A stretch of DNA of 64,000 nt from an uncultured Amylibacter sp. (GCA_959347345.1 OY365738.1:1512501-1576500), one strand, 5' to 3'. Numbered from the stretch's first letter, positions 15,493-25,240 are shown. Notes: a model not told the origin generated them from the letters alone. A program made the numbers and translations.

Positions 15493-17286
15493 ATGAACGA
15501 CCAAGGCAACAACGATAAAAATCTTTTTCTAGCGATGGGGCTGTCGCTTGTGGTGATTCTGGGCTGGATGTATTTCTTTCCCCCAACCATCCCTGACACC
15601 GCTTCTGAATCGGGGGCGGAGACCGCCGAATCCACGCAAACCGATTCTGTCGCGGCCGCACCGATTATCACCACCCCTGCCCTAACCCCGCAAGAGGCGC
15701 GTGATACCGCCCTCACCCGCACCACGCGTATTCCGATTAGAACCGCACGGCTGGCTGGCTCTGTCGCTTTAATTGGCGCGAGGATTGATGATTTACGCCT
15801 GCTGGATTACAATGTCCGCCTGAATGATGATAGTGAAAAAATCACCCTGTTTTCACCCGAAGGCGCACCAGATGCCTATTACGCGATTCACGGCTGGGCA
15901 CCTGCCTTTGGACTGGATTATGACGATGTGCCAACGGCTAAAACACCTTGGCAGGTGGAGTCTGGTTCGGAATTATCCGTGCAATCCCCGTTAAACCTCA
16001 TCTGGGATAACGGCAAAGGCATCATCTTTCGCCGTCAAATCACCATTGACGCGGATTATCTTTTCACCATCACGCAAAGCGTTGAAAACAACACAAACAG
16101 CCCCTTTGCCCTTGCCCCCTACGGTATTATCGCCCGAAAGGGCGAGCCTGATACGGTCGGGTTTTATATCCTGCACGAAGGCGTAGTCCGTGCTTCTGAC
16201 GGCGTGATTGAGGAAATTGATTACAACGATATGCCCGACCAAGATTTGGACACGGTCGAATCCGCCCATATTAGCAAGATAGATGTCGCCAGCCAAGGTT
16301 GGATTGGCTTTACCGATAAATACTGGATGTCCACGCTTATCCCCGCCCCGGGGCAGAGCTTTACCTCCGTGTCCAAATACTCGCCGCGGAGTGATATTTA
16401 CCAAACCGATATGCGCCTGCCTGTGATGGAAATTCCGGCGGGCGAGCGTGCCGAGGTCGCAACCACCCTGTTCGCGGGTGCGAAAAAATACGAAATCATC
16501 CGCAGTTATCAAGACACGGGTGTGGAACAATTCGTGGATTCGATCGATTGGGGCTGGTTTTTCTTTCTAACCAAACCGATTTTTCTGATTTTGAATTTCT
16601 TTAACGGCTGGCTGGGCAATATGGGGTTTGCCATTATCGGGCTGACTCTGTTTATCAAAACTCTGCTGTTTCCTTTGGCGTATAAATCCTATGTATCCTT
16701 GGCGCGGATGAAGGATTTACAGCCAGAAATGCAAAAACTCCGCGATAAACACGGCGAAGACCGCGCCGCCATGCAACAAGAGCTCATCAAATTATACAAG
16801 GCGAAAAAGGTCAATCCAGCGGCGGGCTGTCTGCCGATTTTATTGCAGATACCGATTTTCTTTTCCCTGTATAAAGTGATTTTTGTCACGATTGAAATGT
16901 ACCACGCGCCGTTTATTGGCTGGGTGCAGGATTTATCCGCGCCCGACCCGACCTCTTTTATTAACCTGTTTGGGCTGATGCCTTGGGGTGTGCCGTCGCC
17001 AAGCAGTTTCCTCGTTATCCTCAGCATCGGGGTGTATCCAATTTTAATGGGTGTGACGATGTGGTTACAGCAAAAGCTGAATCCCGCCCCCACCGACAAA
17101 ACCCAAGCGCAGATTTTCGCATGGTTGCCGTGGGTGTTTATGTTTATGTTGGGGCAGTTTGCGGCTGGGCTGATTTTATATTGGGTGGCGAATAATACCA
17201 TCACCTTTATCCAGCAATACAGTATTATGCGAAGCCAAGGGGTGAAACCCGATATTTTGGGCAATATCACTAACCGTAAAAAATAG
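15493..17286 (+). CDS. yidC: Membrane protein insertase YidC
   Basis: A 597-aa inner-membrane insertase of the YidC/Oxa1/Alb3 family. Residues 10-28 form the first transmembrane helix, then a Thr/Ala/Ser-rich linker and the large periplasmic beta-supersandwich (about 70-340). The conserved insertase core begins near WGWFFFLTKPIFLILNFF, with KVNPAAGCLPILLQIPIFFSLYKV containing the cytoplasmic loop and transmembrane groove, and ends with VANNTITFIQQYSIMR. It inserts membrane proteins alone or with SecYEG. In many bacteria rnpA/rpmH precede it; here it follows ttcA by 114 bp. A MOSC protein, engB and argB follow closely, a common alphaproteobacterial order. Confidence 0.97.
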   Translation: MNDQGNNDKNLFLAMGLSLVVILGWMYFFPPTIPDTASESGAETAESTQTDSVAAAPIITTPALTPQEARDTALTRTTRIPIRTARLAGSVALIGARIDDLRLLDYNVRLNDDSEKITLFSPEGAPDAYYAIHGWAPAFGLDYDDVPTAKTPWQVESGSELSVQSPLNLIWDNGKGIIFRRQITIDADYLFTITQSVENNTNSPFALAPYGIIARKGEPDTVGFYILHEGVVRASDGVIEEIDYNDMPDQDLDTVESAHISKIDVASQGWIGFTDKYWMSTLIPAPGQSFTSVSKYSPRSDIYQTDMRLPVMEIPAGERAEVATTLFAGAKKYEIIRSYQDTGVEQFVDSIDWGWFFFLTKPIFLILNFFNGWLGNMGFAIIGLTLFIKTLLFPLAYKSYVSLARMKDLQPEMQKLRDKHGEDRAAMQQELIKLYKAKKVNPAAGCLPILLQIPIFFSLYKVIFVTIEMYHAPFIGWVQDLSAPDPTSFINLFGLMPWGVPSPSSFLVILSIGVYPILMGVTMWLQQKLNPAPTDKTQAQIFAWLPWVFMFMLGQFAAGLILYWVANNTITFIQQYSIMRSQGVKPDILGNITNRKK

Positions 17287-17305
17287 GCGATTCACAGGTG
17301 ATTCA

Positions 17306-18076
17306 ATGGGAACTTTATCCGCGATATTCCGCTATCCTATAAAATCCCACGGGCGCGAGTCCTTGGGCGAGGTTGCTTTGACGGCGGGCAAAACCATGCC
17401 GATGGATAGGGCTTGGGCGGTGACGCATGAGGCAACAAAGTTTAATATGGACGCGCCCGCTTGGGTTGCCTGTGCTAATTTTTCCATTGGCGCGAAATCC
17501 CCGACATTAAATGCGATTAACGCGGCCTGGGATTCTAAGGGGGATGCTGGGCAGGGCGTGATGACCTTGACCCATCCCGATTATCCGCCATTGGTTTTTT
17601 GCCCTGATGATACGGACGACCACGCACGGTTTATTGATTGGGTGAGCCCGATGGTACCAGCAAATCGCGCCAAACCCCGTGGGTTGGTTCGCCTGTCCGA
17701 ACGCGGTATGACCGATACCGATTATCCCTCTATTTCGCTGAATTCCTGTGCGACAAACACGGCGGTCGCTTTGGGGGCGGGGCTCGCAGATTTATCCATG
17801 GAACGCTGGCGCGGCAATCTGTGGTTTGATGGCTTTGATGCGTGGGAGGAGTCCCACTGGATCGGTCGTGATATCCAAATCGGCTCATCTATTTTGGAAA
17901 TACGCGAGCCGATAGCGCGATGCAACGCCACCCGAGCCGACCCCAAAACTGGGCAGATTGATGTCGATACTCTGGCGGTTTTGAAGGATAATTGGGGGCA
18001 TACGAATTTCGGCGTTTATGCCGTGGTGAAACAAGGCGGAGTCCTACGCACGGGCGATACCTTGCGCGTTTTGTAA
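17306..18076 (+). CDS. MOSC domain-containing protein (YcbX-like)
   Basis: A 256-aa protein with an N-terminal beta-barrel MOSC_N segment (LSAIFRYPIKSHGRESLGEV) and a C-terminal MOSC domain (SLNSCATNTAVALG, RWRGNLWFDGFDAWEE, IREPIARCNATRADP). The conserved cysteine in IARCNAT is the expected sulfur-carrying residue. Members bind or use molybdenum cofactor, for example in N-hydroxylated base reduction by YcbX. It starts 20 bp after yidC and ends 2 bp before engB, so it sits within one operon with them. Confidence 0.88.
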   Translation: MGTLSAIFRYPIKSHGRESLGEVALTAGKTMPMDRAWAVTHEATKFNMDAPAWVACANFSIGAKSPTLNAINAAWDSKGDAGQGVMTLTHPDYPPLVFCPDDTDDHARFIDWVSPMVPANRAKPRGLVRLSERGMTDTDYPSISLNSCATNTAVALGAGLADLSMERWRGNLWFDGFDAWEESHWIGRDIQIGSSILEIREPIARCNATRADPKTGQIDVDTLAVLKDNWGHTNFGVYAVVKQGGVLRTGDTLRVL

Positions 18077-18077
18077 T

Positions 18078-18722
18078 ATGGAATTCACCCTTACCCCAGA
18101 GCCTACCGATGCCGAAAAACGCGTAGCCCATGTTTTATTTTCCCAACCGATTGATTTTTTATTGGGCGTAGTCGCGATGGGCGGTTTGCCCGCACCGAAC
18201 CGTATAGAGGTCTGTTTTGCTGGGCGTTCCAACGTTGGCAAATCCAGCCTGATTAACGCGATTTGCGGGCGCAATGGGCTGGCAAGAACCTCCAACCGCC
18301 CTGGGCGGACGCAAGAGATTAACTATTTCACCTTGGGCGAGGCGCATTATCTGGTTGACGTGCCGGGCTATGGTTTTGCCAAAGCACCCTTGGCTGTGGT
18401 GCAAAAATGGCAGGCTTTATTGCGGGCGTATTTGGCTGGGCGGGCGAACCTGCGCCGTGTGTTTTTGCTGGTTGATGCACGGCACGGGGCAAAGGCGGTG
18501 GATAAGGAAATGATGGAGATGTTAAGCCGTGCTGCCGTGACGTTTCAGGTGGTTTTAACCAAGGCGGATAAGATAAAAGAGGCGGACTTGGCAAGCGTGA
18601 TTGCCGATACGCAAAAGGTTCTTAAGCAATACCCCGCGTCTTTTTCTGAGATTATCGTGTCGTCCTCTGCCAAAGGACTTGGGATAGAAACGATAAAACA
18701 TACGATAGCGACTTTGGTTTAA
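18078..18722 (+). CDS. engB: Ribosome biogenesis GTP-binding protein EngB (YihA/YsxC)
   Basis: A 214-aa TRAFAC-class GTPase. G1 is GRSNVGKS (49-56), G2 the threonine in RPGRTQEINYF, G3 DVPGYGFA, G4 TKAD and G5 SSSAKG. It assists late assembly of the 50S subunit. The start is 2 bp after the MOSC stop (translational coupling). Length is normal. It is the last gene of the yidC run; argB has its own promoter. Confidence 0.96.
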   Translation: MEFTLTPEPTDAEKRVAHVLFSQPIDFLLGVVAMGGLPAPNRIEVCFAGRSNVGKSSLINAICGRNGLARTSNRPGRTQEINYFTLGEAHYLVDVPGYGFAKAPLAVVQKWQALLRAYLAGRANLRRVFLLVDARHGAKAVDKEMMEMLSRAAVTFQVVLTKADKIKEADLASVIADTQKVLKQYPASFSEIIVSSSAKGLGIETIKHTIATLV

Positions 18723-18757
18723 TGATAGGCGGGCGAATCACGCTTTAAAAATCACAC

Positions 18758-18786
18758 TTGGCAAGTGTCGCATAAAAGACTATAAT
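18758..18786 (+). promoter_or_regulatory. argB promoter, near-consensus sigma70 type
   Basis: TTGGCA (18758-18763), 17-bp spacer, TATAAT (18781-18786), about 35 bp before the argB ATG. This is the best -10 match in the window, giving a leader of about 29 nt. No ARG box is obvious. Confidence 0.8.
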
Positions 18787-18821
18787 AGACCTTTACACCA
18801 CCCCCAACGCAAAAAAATCCC

Positions 18822-19685
18822 ATGAAAAAACAACTCTGCACCCAACGTGACAATATCGAAACCGCACGGATACTCAGCGAAGCCCTGCCCCATATTCGTC
18901 GCCATGATAACGAAACCATCGTGATAAAACTGGGCGGTCACGCGATGTCCTCTGATGCCGCGCTGGATAGCTTTGCCCGTGATATCGTCATGTTGCATCA
19001 ATGCAACCTGCGCCCTGTGATAGTCCATGGCGGTGGCCCGATGATTACCGATATGCTAAATCGCCTGAATATCCCGTCCGAATTCAAAGACGGCAAACGG
19101 ATTAGCACGGCTGAATCCGTCGCCGTTGTGGAAATGGTTCTGTCTGGCACGATTAACAAACGTATTGCCTGCGCGATAAACGCCCAAGGCGGCGCGGCCG
19201 TTGGGCTGTCGGGGAAGGATGCTAATTTGATTATGTGTCGGCAGCTGGATCCCGCCTTGGGGCTGGTGGGCGAGCCAACGCAAATTAACGCGGACTTGCT
19301 GAATACACTGGCGCAAACGGGTTATATTCCGGTGATTTCCCCGCTTGGCGTTGGTGCTGACGGGCAGACATTTAATATCAATGGCGATACGGCGGCGGGG
19401 GCGATAGCCTCTGGTTTGGGGGCGTCTCGGCTGTTATTGCTGACCGATGTTGCGGGGGTGAAGGACGCGAAGGGGCAGTTGCTCACCCAAATGAAACCCG
19501 CGGATGTTATCAAATTAACCAAGGCGGGTGTGATAAAGGATGGGATGATTCCCAAAACAGAAACCGTTTTGAAAGCCTTGGAAAACGGGCTGAAAGCCGC
19601 GGTTATTGTTGATGGGCGGGTGAATAATGTGTGCTTGTTGGAGTTATTTACCAACTTTGGCGCAGGCACTATGATAAGGTCTTAA
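18822..19685 (+). CDS. argB: Acetylglutamate kinase
   Basis: A 287-aa amino-acid kinase. IVIKLGGHAM (32-41 region) is the ATP-phosphate binding strand, VIVHGGGPMI binds acetylglutamate, and KDGMIPK near the C-terminus is the conserved activation loop lysine region. It phosphorylates N-acetylglutamate, the committed step of arginine synthesis. The N-terminal helix (residues 1-25, EALPHIRRH) is the extension found in arginine-feedback-inhibited hexameric enzymes, so allosteric control by arginine is likely. It is driven by a strong promoter and followed 22 bp later by a sterol desaturase gene. Confidence 0.97.
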   Translation: MKKQLCTQRDNIETARILSEALPHIRRHDNETIVIKLGGHAMSSDAALDSFARDIVMLHQCNLRPVIVHGGGPMITDMLNRLNIPSEFKDGKRISTAESVAVVEMVLSGTINKRIACAINAQGGAAVGLSGKDANLIMCRQLDPALGLVGEPTQINADLLNTLAQTGYIPVISPLGVGADGQTFNINGDTAAGAIASGLGASRLLLLTDVAGVKDAKGQLLTQMKPADVIKLTKAGVIKDGMIPKTETVLKALENGLKAAVIVDGRVNNVCLLELFTNFGAGTMIRS

Positions 19686-19707
19686 TGGCTCGGTAAAAAG
19701 GAAATTT

Positions 19708-20541
19708 ATGATGATAAGTGAAGCCCTGATTCGCTTTGGGATTTTTTCAACCCTGCTGGTGGTTCTTATTCTGGCAGAGGCGGGTTTTGAACGCAAAGCC
19801 CGCGTGCGCCCGCGCAAACCACGCTGGTTCACCAATATATCCCTGACAATCAGCAATATGATTGCCCTATTTTTCCTAGGGCTGGCGATTCCCATGCTGG
19901 CGATTGGTGCCGCCTTTGATGCGGCAAACCAAGGCTGGGGTTTGTTTAATATATTGGATTTTGGCGGGGGCTGGCTGGGTGTGGCGGAATTCATATTGGC
20001 GATTTTAATACTAGATTTCATCATCTGGGGGCAACATGTCATCACCCATAAAATCCCGTTTTTATGGCGACTGCATCGGGTTCATCACGCCGACCGAGAC
20101 ATTGACGCGACCTCTGGTCTGCGGTTTCACCCGATAGAAATTGCCCTGTCCATGCTATTGAAAATCGGCGCAGTTTATCTGCTGGGCGTGTCGGTTTTGG
20201 CGGTTCTGGTCTTTGAAATAACGCTGAACGCGATGGCTATGTTTAACCACGCGAACCTGCGTTTGCCGATTTGGCTGGATGCGATTTTGCGCCAATTCAT
20301 CGTCACCCCCGATATGCACCGCGTGCATCATTCCACCCATCGGCGCGAGCATGATAGCAACTATGGCTTTTTTCTGTCGATTTGGGATCGGCTGGGCGGC
20401 ACCTATATTCCCCAACCCGAAGACGGGCATGACGCGATGAAACTGGGGTTGGTTTGGCAGGATGATAAACCTGAGAAACTGGGCTGGTCTTTGTGGTTGC
20501 CTTTTGCCTCTGCGAATACCTCTGCGAATAAAAAGAAATGA
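19708..20541 (+). CDS. Sterol desaturase / fatty acid hydroxylase family membrane protein
   Basis: A 277-aa membrane di-iron oxygenase. Four to five hydrophobic segments surround the histidine clusters HRVHHADRDIDATSGLRFHP, FNHANL and HRVHHSTHRREHDSNYGF, which match HxxHH-type iron ligands of the superfamily. Bacterial members hydroxylate or desaturate lipids, sterols or carotenoids; the substrate is unknown here. It starts after AAAGGAAA and its last codon overlaps the ferredoxin-like gene by 4 nt (ATGA), suggesting that the iron-sulfur protein may act with it, possibly as an electron donor (inference). Confidence 0.88.
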   Translation: MMISEALIRFGIFSTLLVVLILAEAGFERKARVRPRKPRWFTNISLTISNMIALFFLGLAIPMLAIGAAFDAANQGWGLFNILDFGGGWLGVAEFILAILILDFIIWGQHVITHKIPFLWRLHRVHHADRDIDATSGLRFHPIEIALSMLLKIGAVYLLGVSVLAVLVFEITLNAMAMFNHANLRLPIWLDAILRQFIVTPDMHRVHHSTHRREHDSNYGFFLSIWDRLGGTYIPQPEDGHDAMKLGLVWQDDKPEKLGWSLWLPFASANTSANKKK

Positions 20542-21200
20542 ATCTTGCACAGATAGATAACGCGGTGCGCGATTACGGATTGATACAGTCCGGGGCGTTT
20601 CATCCAAAAGCAGGCGAGGGTGAAAAATGGGGAACGTTGGTTTTGCTCTCGCCCGCGCCCGATTTTTGGACGCGGTTTCAAACCGCACCCGAAGCCACGA
20701 ACGATGGTGATCCGATAGATAACTGGTCAAAACGGGTGATTACCGAACTGGCGAATCATCTTGGCGCAACACCTGTGTTTCCTTTTGGCGGTCCGCCCTA
20801 TGCGCCGTTTTTGGACTATGCCAAGCAATCAGGGCGGGCGTTTTCTTCACCCGTTGGGATGTTGGTGCATGATACGCAAGGATTGATGGTGTCTTATCGC
20901 GGTGCCTTGGGGTTTGTTGAAAAACTGCCTCTGCCGCACCACAAACCCGAATCTCCCCCCAAATCCCCCTGTGATAGTTGCGCCGAAAAACCCTGTTTAA
21001 CCGCCTGTCCTGTCGGGGCGTTTGATACAATTAAAGCCGATGGGTTTTATAACGTCCGCGCCTGTAAGGATTTTTTGCAAACCGACACGGGATGTCTTGC
21101 TGGCTGTAAAGTCCGCCGTTCCTGCCCAATAAGTGCGGGCGCGGGGCGAACCAGCGAGCACTCCGCCTATCACATGCGGGTTTTCAAAAACAGCCCCTAA
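20538..21200 (+). CDS. 4Fe-4S ferredoxin-like protein
   Basis: A 220-aa protein whose N-terminal 130 residues are a mixed alpha/beta domain without a recognised name, followed by a cysteine-rich domain: CDSCAEKPCLTACPVGAF then ACKDF, CLAGCKVRRSCP. The CxxCxxxxCxxxCP run is a 4Fe-4S site and the later CxxxC-x4-CP run may hold a second cluster. The arrangement resembles the C-terminal iron-sulfur part of QueG-like proteins. It is translationally coupled to the sterol desaturase-like gene. It converges on aapP with a 24-bp gap. Confidence 0.8.
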   Translation: MNLAQIDNAVRDYGLIQSGAFHPKAGEGEKWGTLVLLSPAPDFWTRFQTAPEATNDGDPIDNWSKRVITELANHLGATPVFPFGGPPYAPFLDYAKQSGRAFSSPVGMLVHDTQGLMVSYRGALGFVEKLPLPHHKPESPPKSPCDSCAEKPCLTACPVGAFDTIKADGFYNVRACKDFLQTDTGCLAGCKVRRSCPISAGAGRTSEHSAYHMRVFKNSP

Positions 21201-21224
21201 CCCAAAACGCCTAGTCTAAAATCT

Positions 21225-21989
21225 CTAGTCTAAAATCTGGCTGAGGAACAATTGCGTGCGCTCTGATTGCGGGTTGTTAAAGAACTCTTCTGGTTCGTTT
21301 TGCTCAACAATCTGCCCAGCATCCATAAAAATAACACGATTCGCCACCTGACGGGCAAAACCCATCTCGTGCGTCACGCAAATCATCGTCATGCCTTCTT
21401 GCGCCAGCTCTATCATCGTGTCCAGAACTTCTTTTATCATCTCTGGGTCTAACGCCGAGGTCGGCTCATCAAACAACATAATCCGTGGTTGCATGCATAA
21501 TGACCGCGCAATCGCCACCCGTTGCTGTTGCCCACCCGATAATTGCCCCGGATATTTATCCGCCTGTTCGGGGATTTTCACCTTTTCCAGAAAGTGCATA
21601 GCAATCTCTTCGGCTTTTTTCTTTGGCATTTTGCGCACCCAAATCGGTGCCAAAGTGCAATTTTCCAAAATGCTGAGGTGCGGGAACAGGTTAAAATGCT
21701 GAAACACCATCCCGACTTCTGAGCGGATTTTATCAATGTTTTTCAAATCGGAGGACAAATGCACACCATCCACGGTGATTTTACCCTCTTGATGATTTTC
21801 CAACGCATTGATACAGCGAATCAAGGTGGATTTGCCAGAACCAGAAGGCCCACAGACAACGATACGCTCGCCCTGATAGACGGTAAGGTCAATATCCTTT
21901 AGCACATGGAACGCCCCGTACCACTTGTTCATATTTTCAATTTGGATTGCAATCTCTGTCGAGACCTCCATTTTCATAGCTTCTGCCAT
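21225..21989 (-). CDS. aapP: General L-amino acid ABC transporter, ATP-binding subunit
   Basis: A 254-aa polar amino-acid family ATPase. Walker A is GPSGSGKST (47-55), the signature LSGGQQQR, and Walker B IMLFDEPTSALDP, followed by the H-loop in VTHEMG. A strong AAGGAGG precedes the ATG. Fourth gene of the aapJQMP operon, 13 bp after aapM. It powers uptake of a broad range of L-amino acids. A 14-bp direct duplication covers the stop codon (AGATTTTAGACTAG twice), which has no effect on the protein. Confidence 0.95.
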   Translation of the reverse strand: MAEAMKMEVSTEIAIQIENMNKWYGAFHVLKDIDLTVYQGERIVVCGPSGSGKSTLIRCINALENHQEGKITVDGVHLSSDLKNIDKIRSEVGMVFQHFNLFPHLSILENCTLAPIWVRKMPKKKAEEIAMHFLEKVKIPEQADKYPGQLSGGQQQRVAIARSLCMQPRIMLFDEPTSALDPEMIKEVLDTMIELAQEGMTMICVTHEMGFARQVANRVIFMDAGQIVEQNEPEEFFNNPQSERTQLFLSQILD

Positions 21990-22002
21990 AATAAACCCCT
22001 CC

Positions 22003-23898
22003 TTAATGGGATGTTTTGAGCTTTTGCTCTAAATAAATTGAATAGCGCGACATGGAAAAACATAAAATCCAGAAGACCACGGCGATAAAACCATACAGCT
22101 CCCAAATAATGCCATTCCACGCTTGGTCAGCGCGGATGTTGGTTGATAGCCCGATTGGGTCTAGCAACGCGATGATGGATACCAAAGTTGTATCCTTAAA
22201 CAGCCCAATAAAGGTGGAAACAATACTGGGAATAGAGATTTTTAACGCTTGCGGCATGATAATCAATCGCGTGGCCTGCCAATAATTGAGGCCCAAACTA
22301 TCCGCACCTTCATACTGCCCTTTCGGCAAGGCCGCCAGCCCACCGCGAATCACCTCCGCCATATAGGCACTGGCAAACAGCGTAACCATAATAATCACCC
22401 GCAGAATAATATCAAAAGATGTGCCACGCGGAAGGAAATAATTCAGCAGGGTAGAGGCCACGAAAAGCAAGGTAATCAGTGGCACACCGCGAATAAATTC
22501 AATAAACCCGACACAAACCGATTTGACAATCAGCAGATTGGATTGCCGACCCAAAGCCAAAACAATCCCGATGGGCAAGGACATCGCAATCCCGGTAATA
22601 CCAATCACCAATGACAGCATAAACCCGCCGAAAACACGGCTTTCCACGGGGCGAATCCCAACCAACCCAATCAAAGCACGGTCATCATGAATCGCCAATT
22701 TCGCGTCTTGGTATTTGGCATCAGCCTCCACCGTGCCGATGATTCGTTGCGTCAAATCGGGGTCTAGCTTTTCTGGAATATCGCCCAGCTCATCAATCCC
22801 TTGATACTCGCTGGGCAAGGCATCGCGCATCGCACTGGCTTGTTCTTGTAAAACCGGCAATTCGACAATCCGTGCGGGTAGGGAGGCAATCGCGCTGACG
22901 ATTTTCTTCGCCGCCCGAAGCTCTTTATCCAACAGCCCCATTTTGCCAGACGCGCTGACTCTATCGGTGCGTATCCCAACCATCATAGCCAGTTGAGCGC
23001 GAAGGTCTTTTGATAAAACATACAGATGCTGGGAATGGGTTTCCTTTTGCGCATCGGTTTGGGTATCGTCATGCAACAGGGCATGGGTTGCTTCTATTTC
23101 CTCAACAATCTTGTCTTTAACAACCACATCCGCGTCTATTTGACGGGTCAAACTGATAACTGTTTGTTCCAATTCGGCAATTTGCGGGGTGATTTCATCA
23201 ATCCTATTTTGCGCGTTAATCGGGGCGGAGTCCATCCGTAAAGAGGTAAAACCAGCGTTGAAAGAGGCATTGATACTCGGCAAAGCAAACATCCAGACAA
23301 TCGCGGCAAGGACGGAAATGATAATGCCAAACAGCTCGCCCATAAATCTGGACGCGATATAAAACACGCCATAAACAACCCCAAGCCCAGCAATCACCAG
23401 CATGGGAATCCAGATATTTCCACCCCACAATAGCCAGACCATGATAAGCGGATAAAGGGCAGAGAACCACAGCATTTTACGCGGTACGCCAGAAAACAGC
23501 ACGGGGGCAATCGCCACGACCAGTAAAACAAGGCTTAAGATAGGTCGCCAATAGGCATCGGCGGGGTAAAACCCGAATAACAGTTGCAACCACCGCGCCC
23601 GAATAACCCCCCAGCACGCACCCGAAAATTCACCGGTTTTGTTTTGCGATAGCAGAATTTCATAGCATTCTATCAAATTATCGGCGTTCCAAGTCGGCGC
23701 GATTAACCACGGCACAATCCCGCGCAAACAGATATAAATAAAGGTCAGCGCAGCAATGCTCATCGCCCCGTTTAACCAAGAGGAGAACATATTTTTGCGT
23801 AGCCAAAACAGCAAACCCACCTCACCAATCGGGGCGGTTTTTTCTGGTAACATGTCTTTGCGAACAAAGGCTACATCGCTTGTGGCGGGGTTATCCAT
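22003..23898 (-). CDS. aapM: General L-amino acid ABC transporter permease with long coiled-coil insertion
   Basis: A 631-aa permease, far longer than the usual 380-430 aa of AapM. Residues 1-215 hold several hydrophobic segments. About 230-420 is an acidic and basic coiled-coil insert (IAELEQTVISLTRQIDA, KDKIVEEIEATHALL, LLDKELRAAKK). The standard permease domain follows (FMLSLVIGITGIAMSLPIG) with the EAA loop GADSLGLNYWQATRLIIMPQALKI that contacts the ATPase. It is in frame, so not a fusion artefact of the reading frame. Second permease of aapJQMP, one base from aapQ. The insert may be periplasmic or cytoplasmic; role unknown. Confidence 0.93.
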   Translation of the reverse strand: MDNPATSDVAFVRKDMLPEKTAPIGEVGLLFWLRKNMFSSWLNGAMSIAALTFIYICLRGIVPWLIAPTWNADNLIECYEILLSQNKTGEFSGACWGVIRARWLQLLFGFYPADAYWRPILSLVLLVVAIAPVLFSGVPRKMLWFSALYPLIMVWLLWGGNIWIPMLVIAGLGVVYGVFYIASRFMGELFGIIISVLAAIVWMFALPSINASFNAGFTSLRMDSAPINAQNRIDEITPQIAELEQTVISLTRQIDADVVVKDKIVEEIEATHALLHDDTQTDAQKETHSQHLYVLSKDLRAQLAMMVGIRTDRVSASGKMGLLDKELRAAKKIVSAIASLPARIVELPVLQEQASAMRDALPSEYQGIDELGDIPEKLDPDLTQRIIGTVEADAKYQDAKLAIHDDRALIGLVGIRPVESRVFGGFMLSLVIGITGIAMSLPIGIVLALGRQSNLLIVKSVCVGFIEFIRGVPLITLLFVASTLLNYFLPRGTSFDIILRVIIMVTLFASAYMAEVIRGGLAALPKGQYEGADSLGLNYWQATRLIIMPQALKISIPSIVSTFIGLFKDTTLVSIIALLDPIGLSTNIRADQAWNGIIWELYGFIAVVFWILCFSMSRYSIYLEQKLKTSH

Positions 23899-23899
23899 C

Positions 23900-25120
23900 T
23901 TATCGTTCCTTTAACTTTATACGTTCGTTGTAATAATTGACGATAGTGGAAATGGTCAAAGAAATAACCAAATAACACGCCATTAAAATCAGCAAACATT
24001 CCATTTCACGCCCGGTTTGATTCAGGGTAATCCCACCGATTGTCCCGGTCAGCTCGACATAGCCAACGGCAATCGCCAAGGACGAATTCTTGGTCAAATT
24101 CAGATATTGCGAAATCAGCGGGGGAATAATCACCCGCAGGGCTTGGGGCAGAATAATCAGTTGCATCGTGCGACCGGGGCGCACACCCAAGGCAGCGGCC
24201 GCCTCGGTCTGCCCATGCTCAATCGCCAAAATCCCCGCACGAACCGCCTCAGCAATGAACGCGGCGGTATAGAGTGCCAAGGCCGCCGTCAAGCCGATAT
24301 AGGCTTTGGTCAAATAAATCCCACCTTGAAAGTTAAGCCCTTTTAGAACGGGGTATTCGGCAGTAATCGGTCGCCCTAGCAGATAAAAAATCGCCAAAGT
24401 CGGCAGAATAATAATCGCCAAGCGAATCCAGAACCTTGGCAAAATCTGCCCAGTTGCCTCCTGATGTGCTTTCGCCCAACGACCAAAGAATATAGAGCCA
24501 ATAATCGCCAGAACAAAGCCGATACCAACAAACAAGCTACCATCCAAAAACAGGGGCATAGGGATAGACAGCCCGCGATTCGTCAGGGCAACCGTGTCGC
24601 CAAATAACATCGCCGCCGTGGGATTCGCGCCTTTGAATTCACCAGGGGAGGGCAGAATCTCAATATAAACCGCGACAAAGGCAACAATCCATAACAGCAC
24701 GGGGATGTTGCGAAAAACCTCCACATACACCGTCATAATCTTGGCAATAATCCAGTTGCGCGATAGGCGCAGAACGCCAATGACTACGCCCAGAACCGTC
24801 GCCAACGTACAGCCGACCAACGCCACCAGCAGGGTATTTAACAGCCCAACCAGCAACGCGCGGGCGTGGGTGGATTGCGAAGTATATTCAATCAGGCGTT
24901 CGTTAATATCATAGCCAGCAGTATCGCCCAAAAAGCCAAAGCCCGGGGGTTTTTCTTTGAAATAGTTATCAAAGGCGTTGCCACCCAGCCAAAACAGGGC
25001 GGAAATAACTCCGACCAAAGCGATAATTTGTATAGTCATAGACCGATAGCGAGTATCGTACAAAAGCATACTGATGCGAAAGCTATCAGCAGTCGGAGCG
25101 TTATTTTTGCTATTAACCAT
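23900..25120 (-). CDS. aapQ: General L-amino acid ABC transporter permease
   Basis: A 406-aa permease with about eight hydrophobic segments and the EAA motif AAAALGVRPGRTMQLIILPQALRV. The N-terminal half of the permease domain (TLLVALVGCTLATVLGVVIG) and the insertion between helices are typical of AapQ/BztB. The frame is open further upstream, but AGGGA precedes the ATG at 25120, giving MVNSKNN as start. It forms the heterodimeric membrane channel with AapM. It lies 157 bp downstream of aapJ, with a stem-loop between them. Confidence 0.93.
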   Translation of the reverse strand: MVNSKNNAPTADSFRISMLLYDTRYRSMTIQIIALVGVISALFWLGGNAFDNYFKEKPPGFGFLGDTAGYDINERLIEYTSQSTHARALLVGLLNTLLVALVGCTLATVLGVVIGVLRLSRNWIIAKIMTVYVEVFRNIPVLLWIVAFVAVYIEILPSPGEFKGANPTAAMLFGDTVALTNRGLSIPMPLFLDGSLFVGIGFVLAIIGSIFFGRWAKAHQEATGQILPRFWIRLAIIILPTLAIFYLLGRPITAEYPVLKGLNFQGGIYLTKAYIGLTAALALYTAAFIAEAVRAGILAIEHGQTEAAAALGVRPGRTMQLIILPQALRVIIPPLISQYLNLTKNSSLAIAVGYVELTGTIGGITLNQTGREMECLLILMACYLVISLTISTIVNYYNERIKLKER

Positions 25121-25240
25121 AGTTTTCCCTAAAATCCATTTTTGCAAACAGGTAGCCAAACAATAGCATAAAATCCAAACGCGGGTTTTAAGCGATAATT
25201 TGCCTTTAATGATTTGTCTTTTAAGACCTCTTTACAATAA

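Noticed and set aside
21200..21240. 14-bp direct duplication over the aapP stop codon
   Set aside because: A small local duplication that does not change the protein; too short to link to the heptad arrays.
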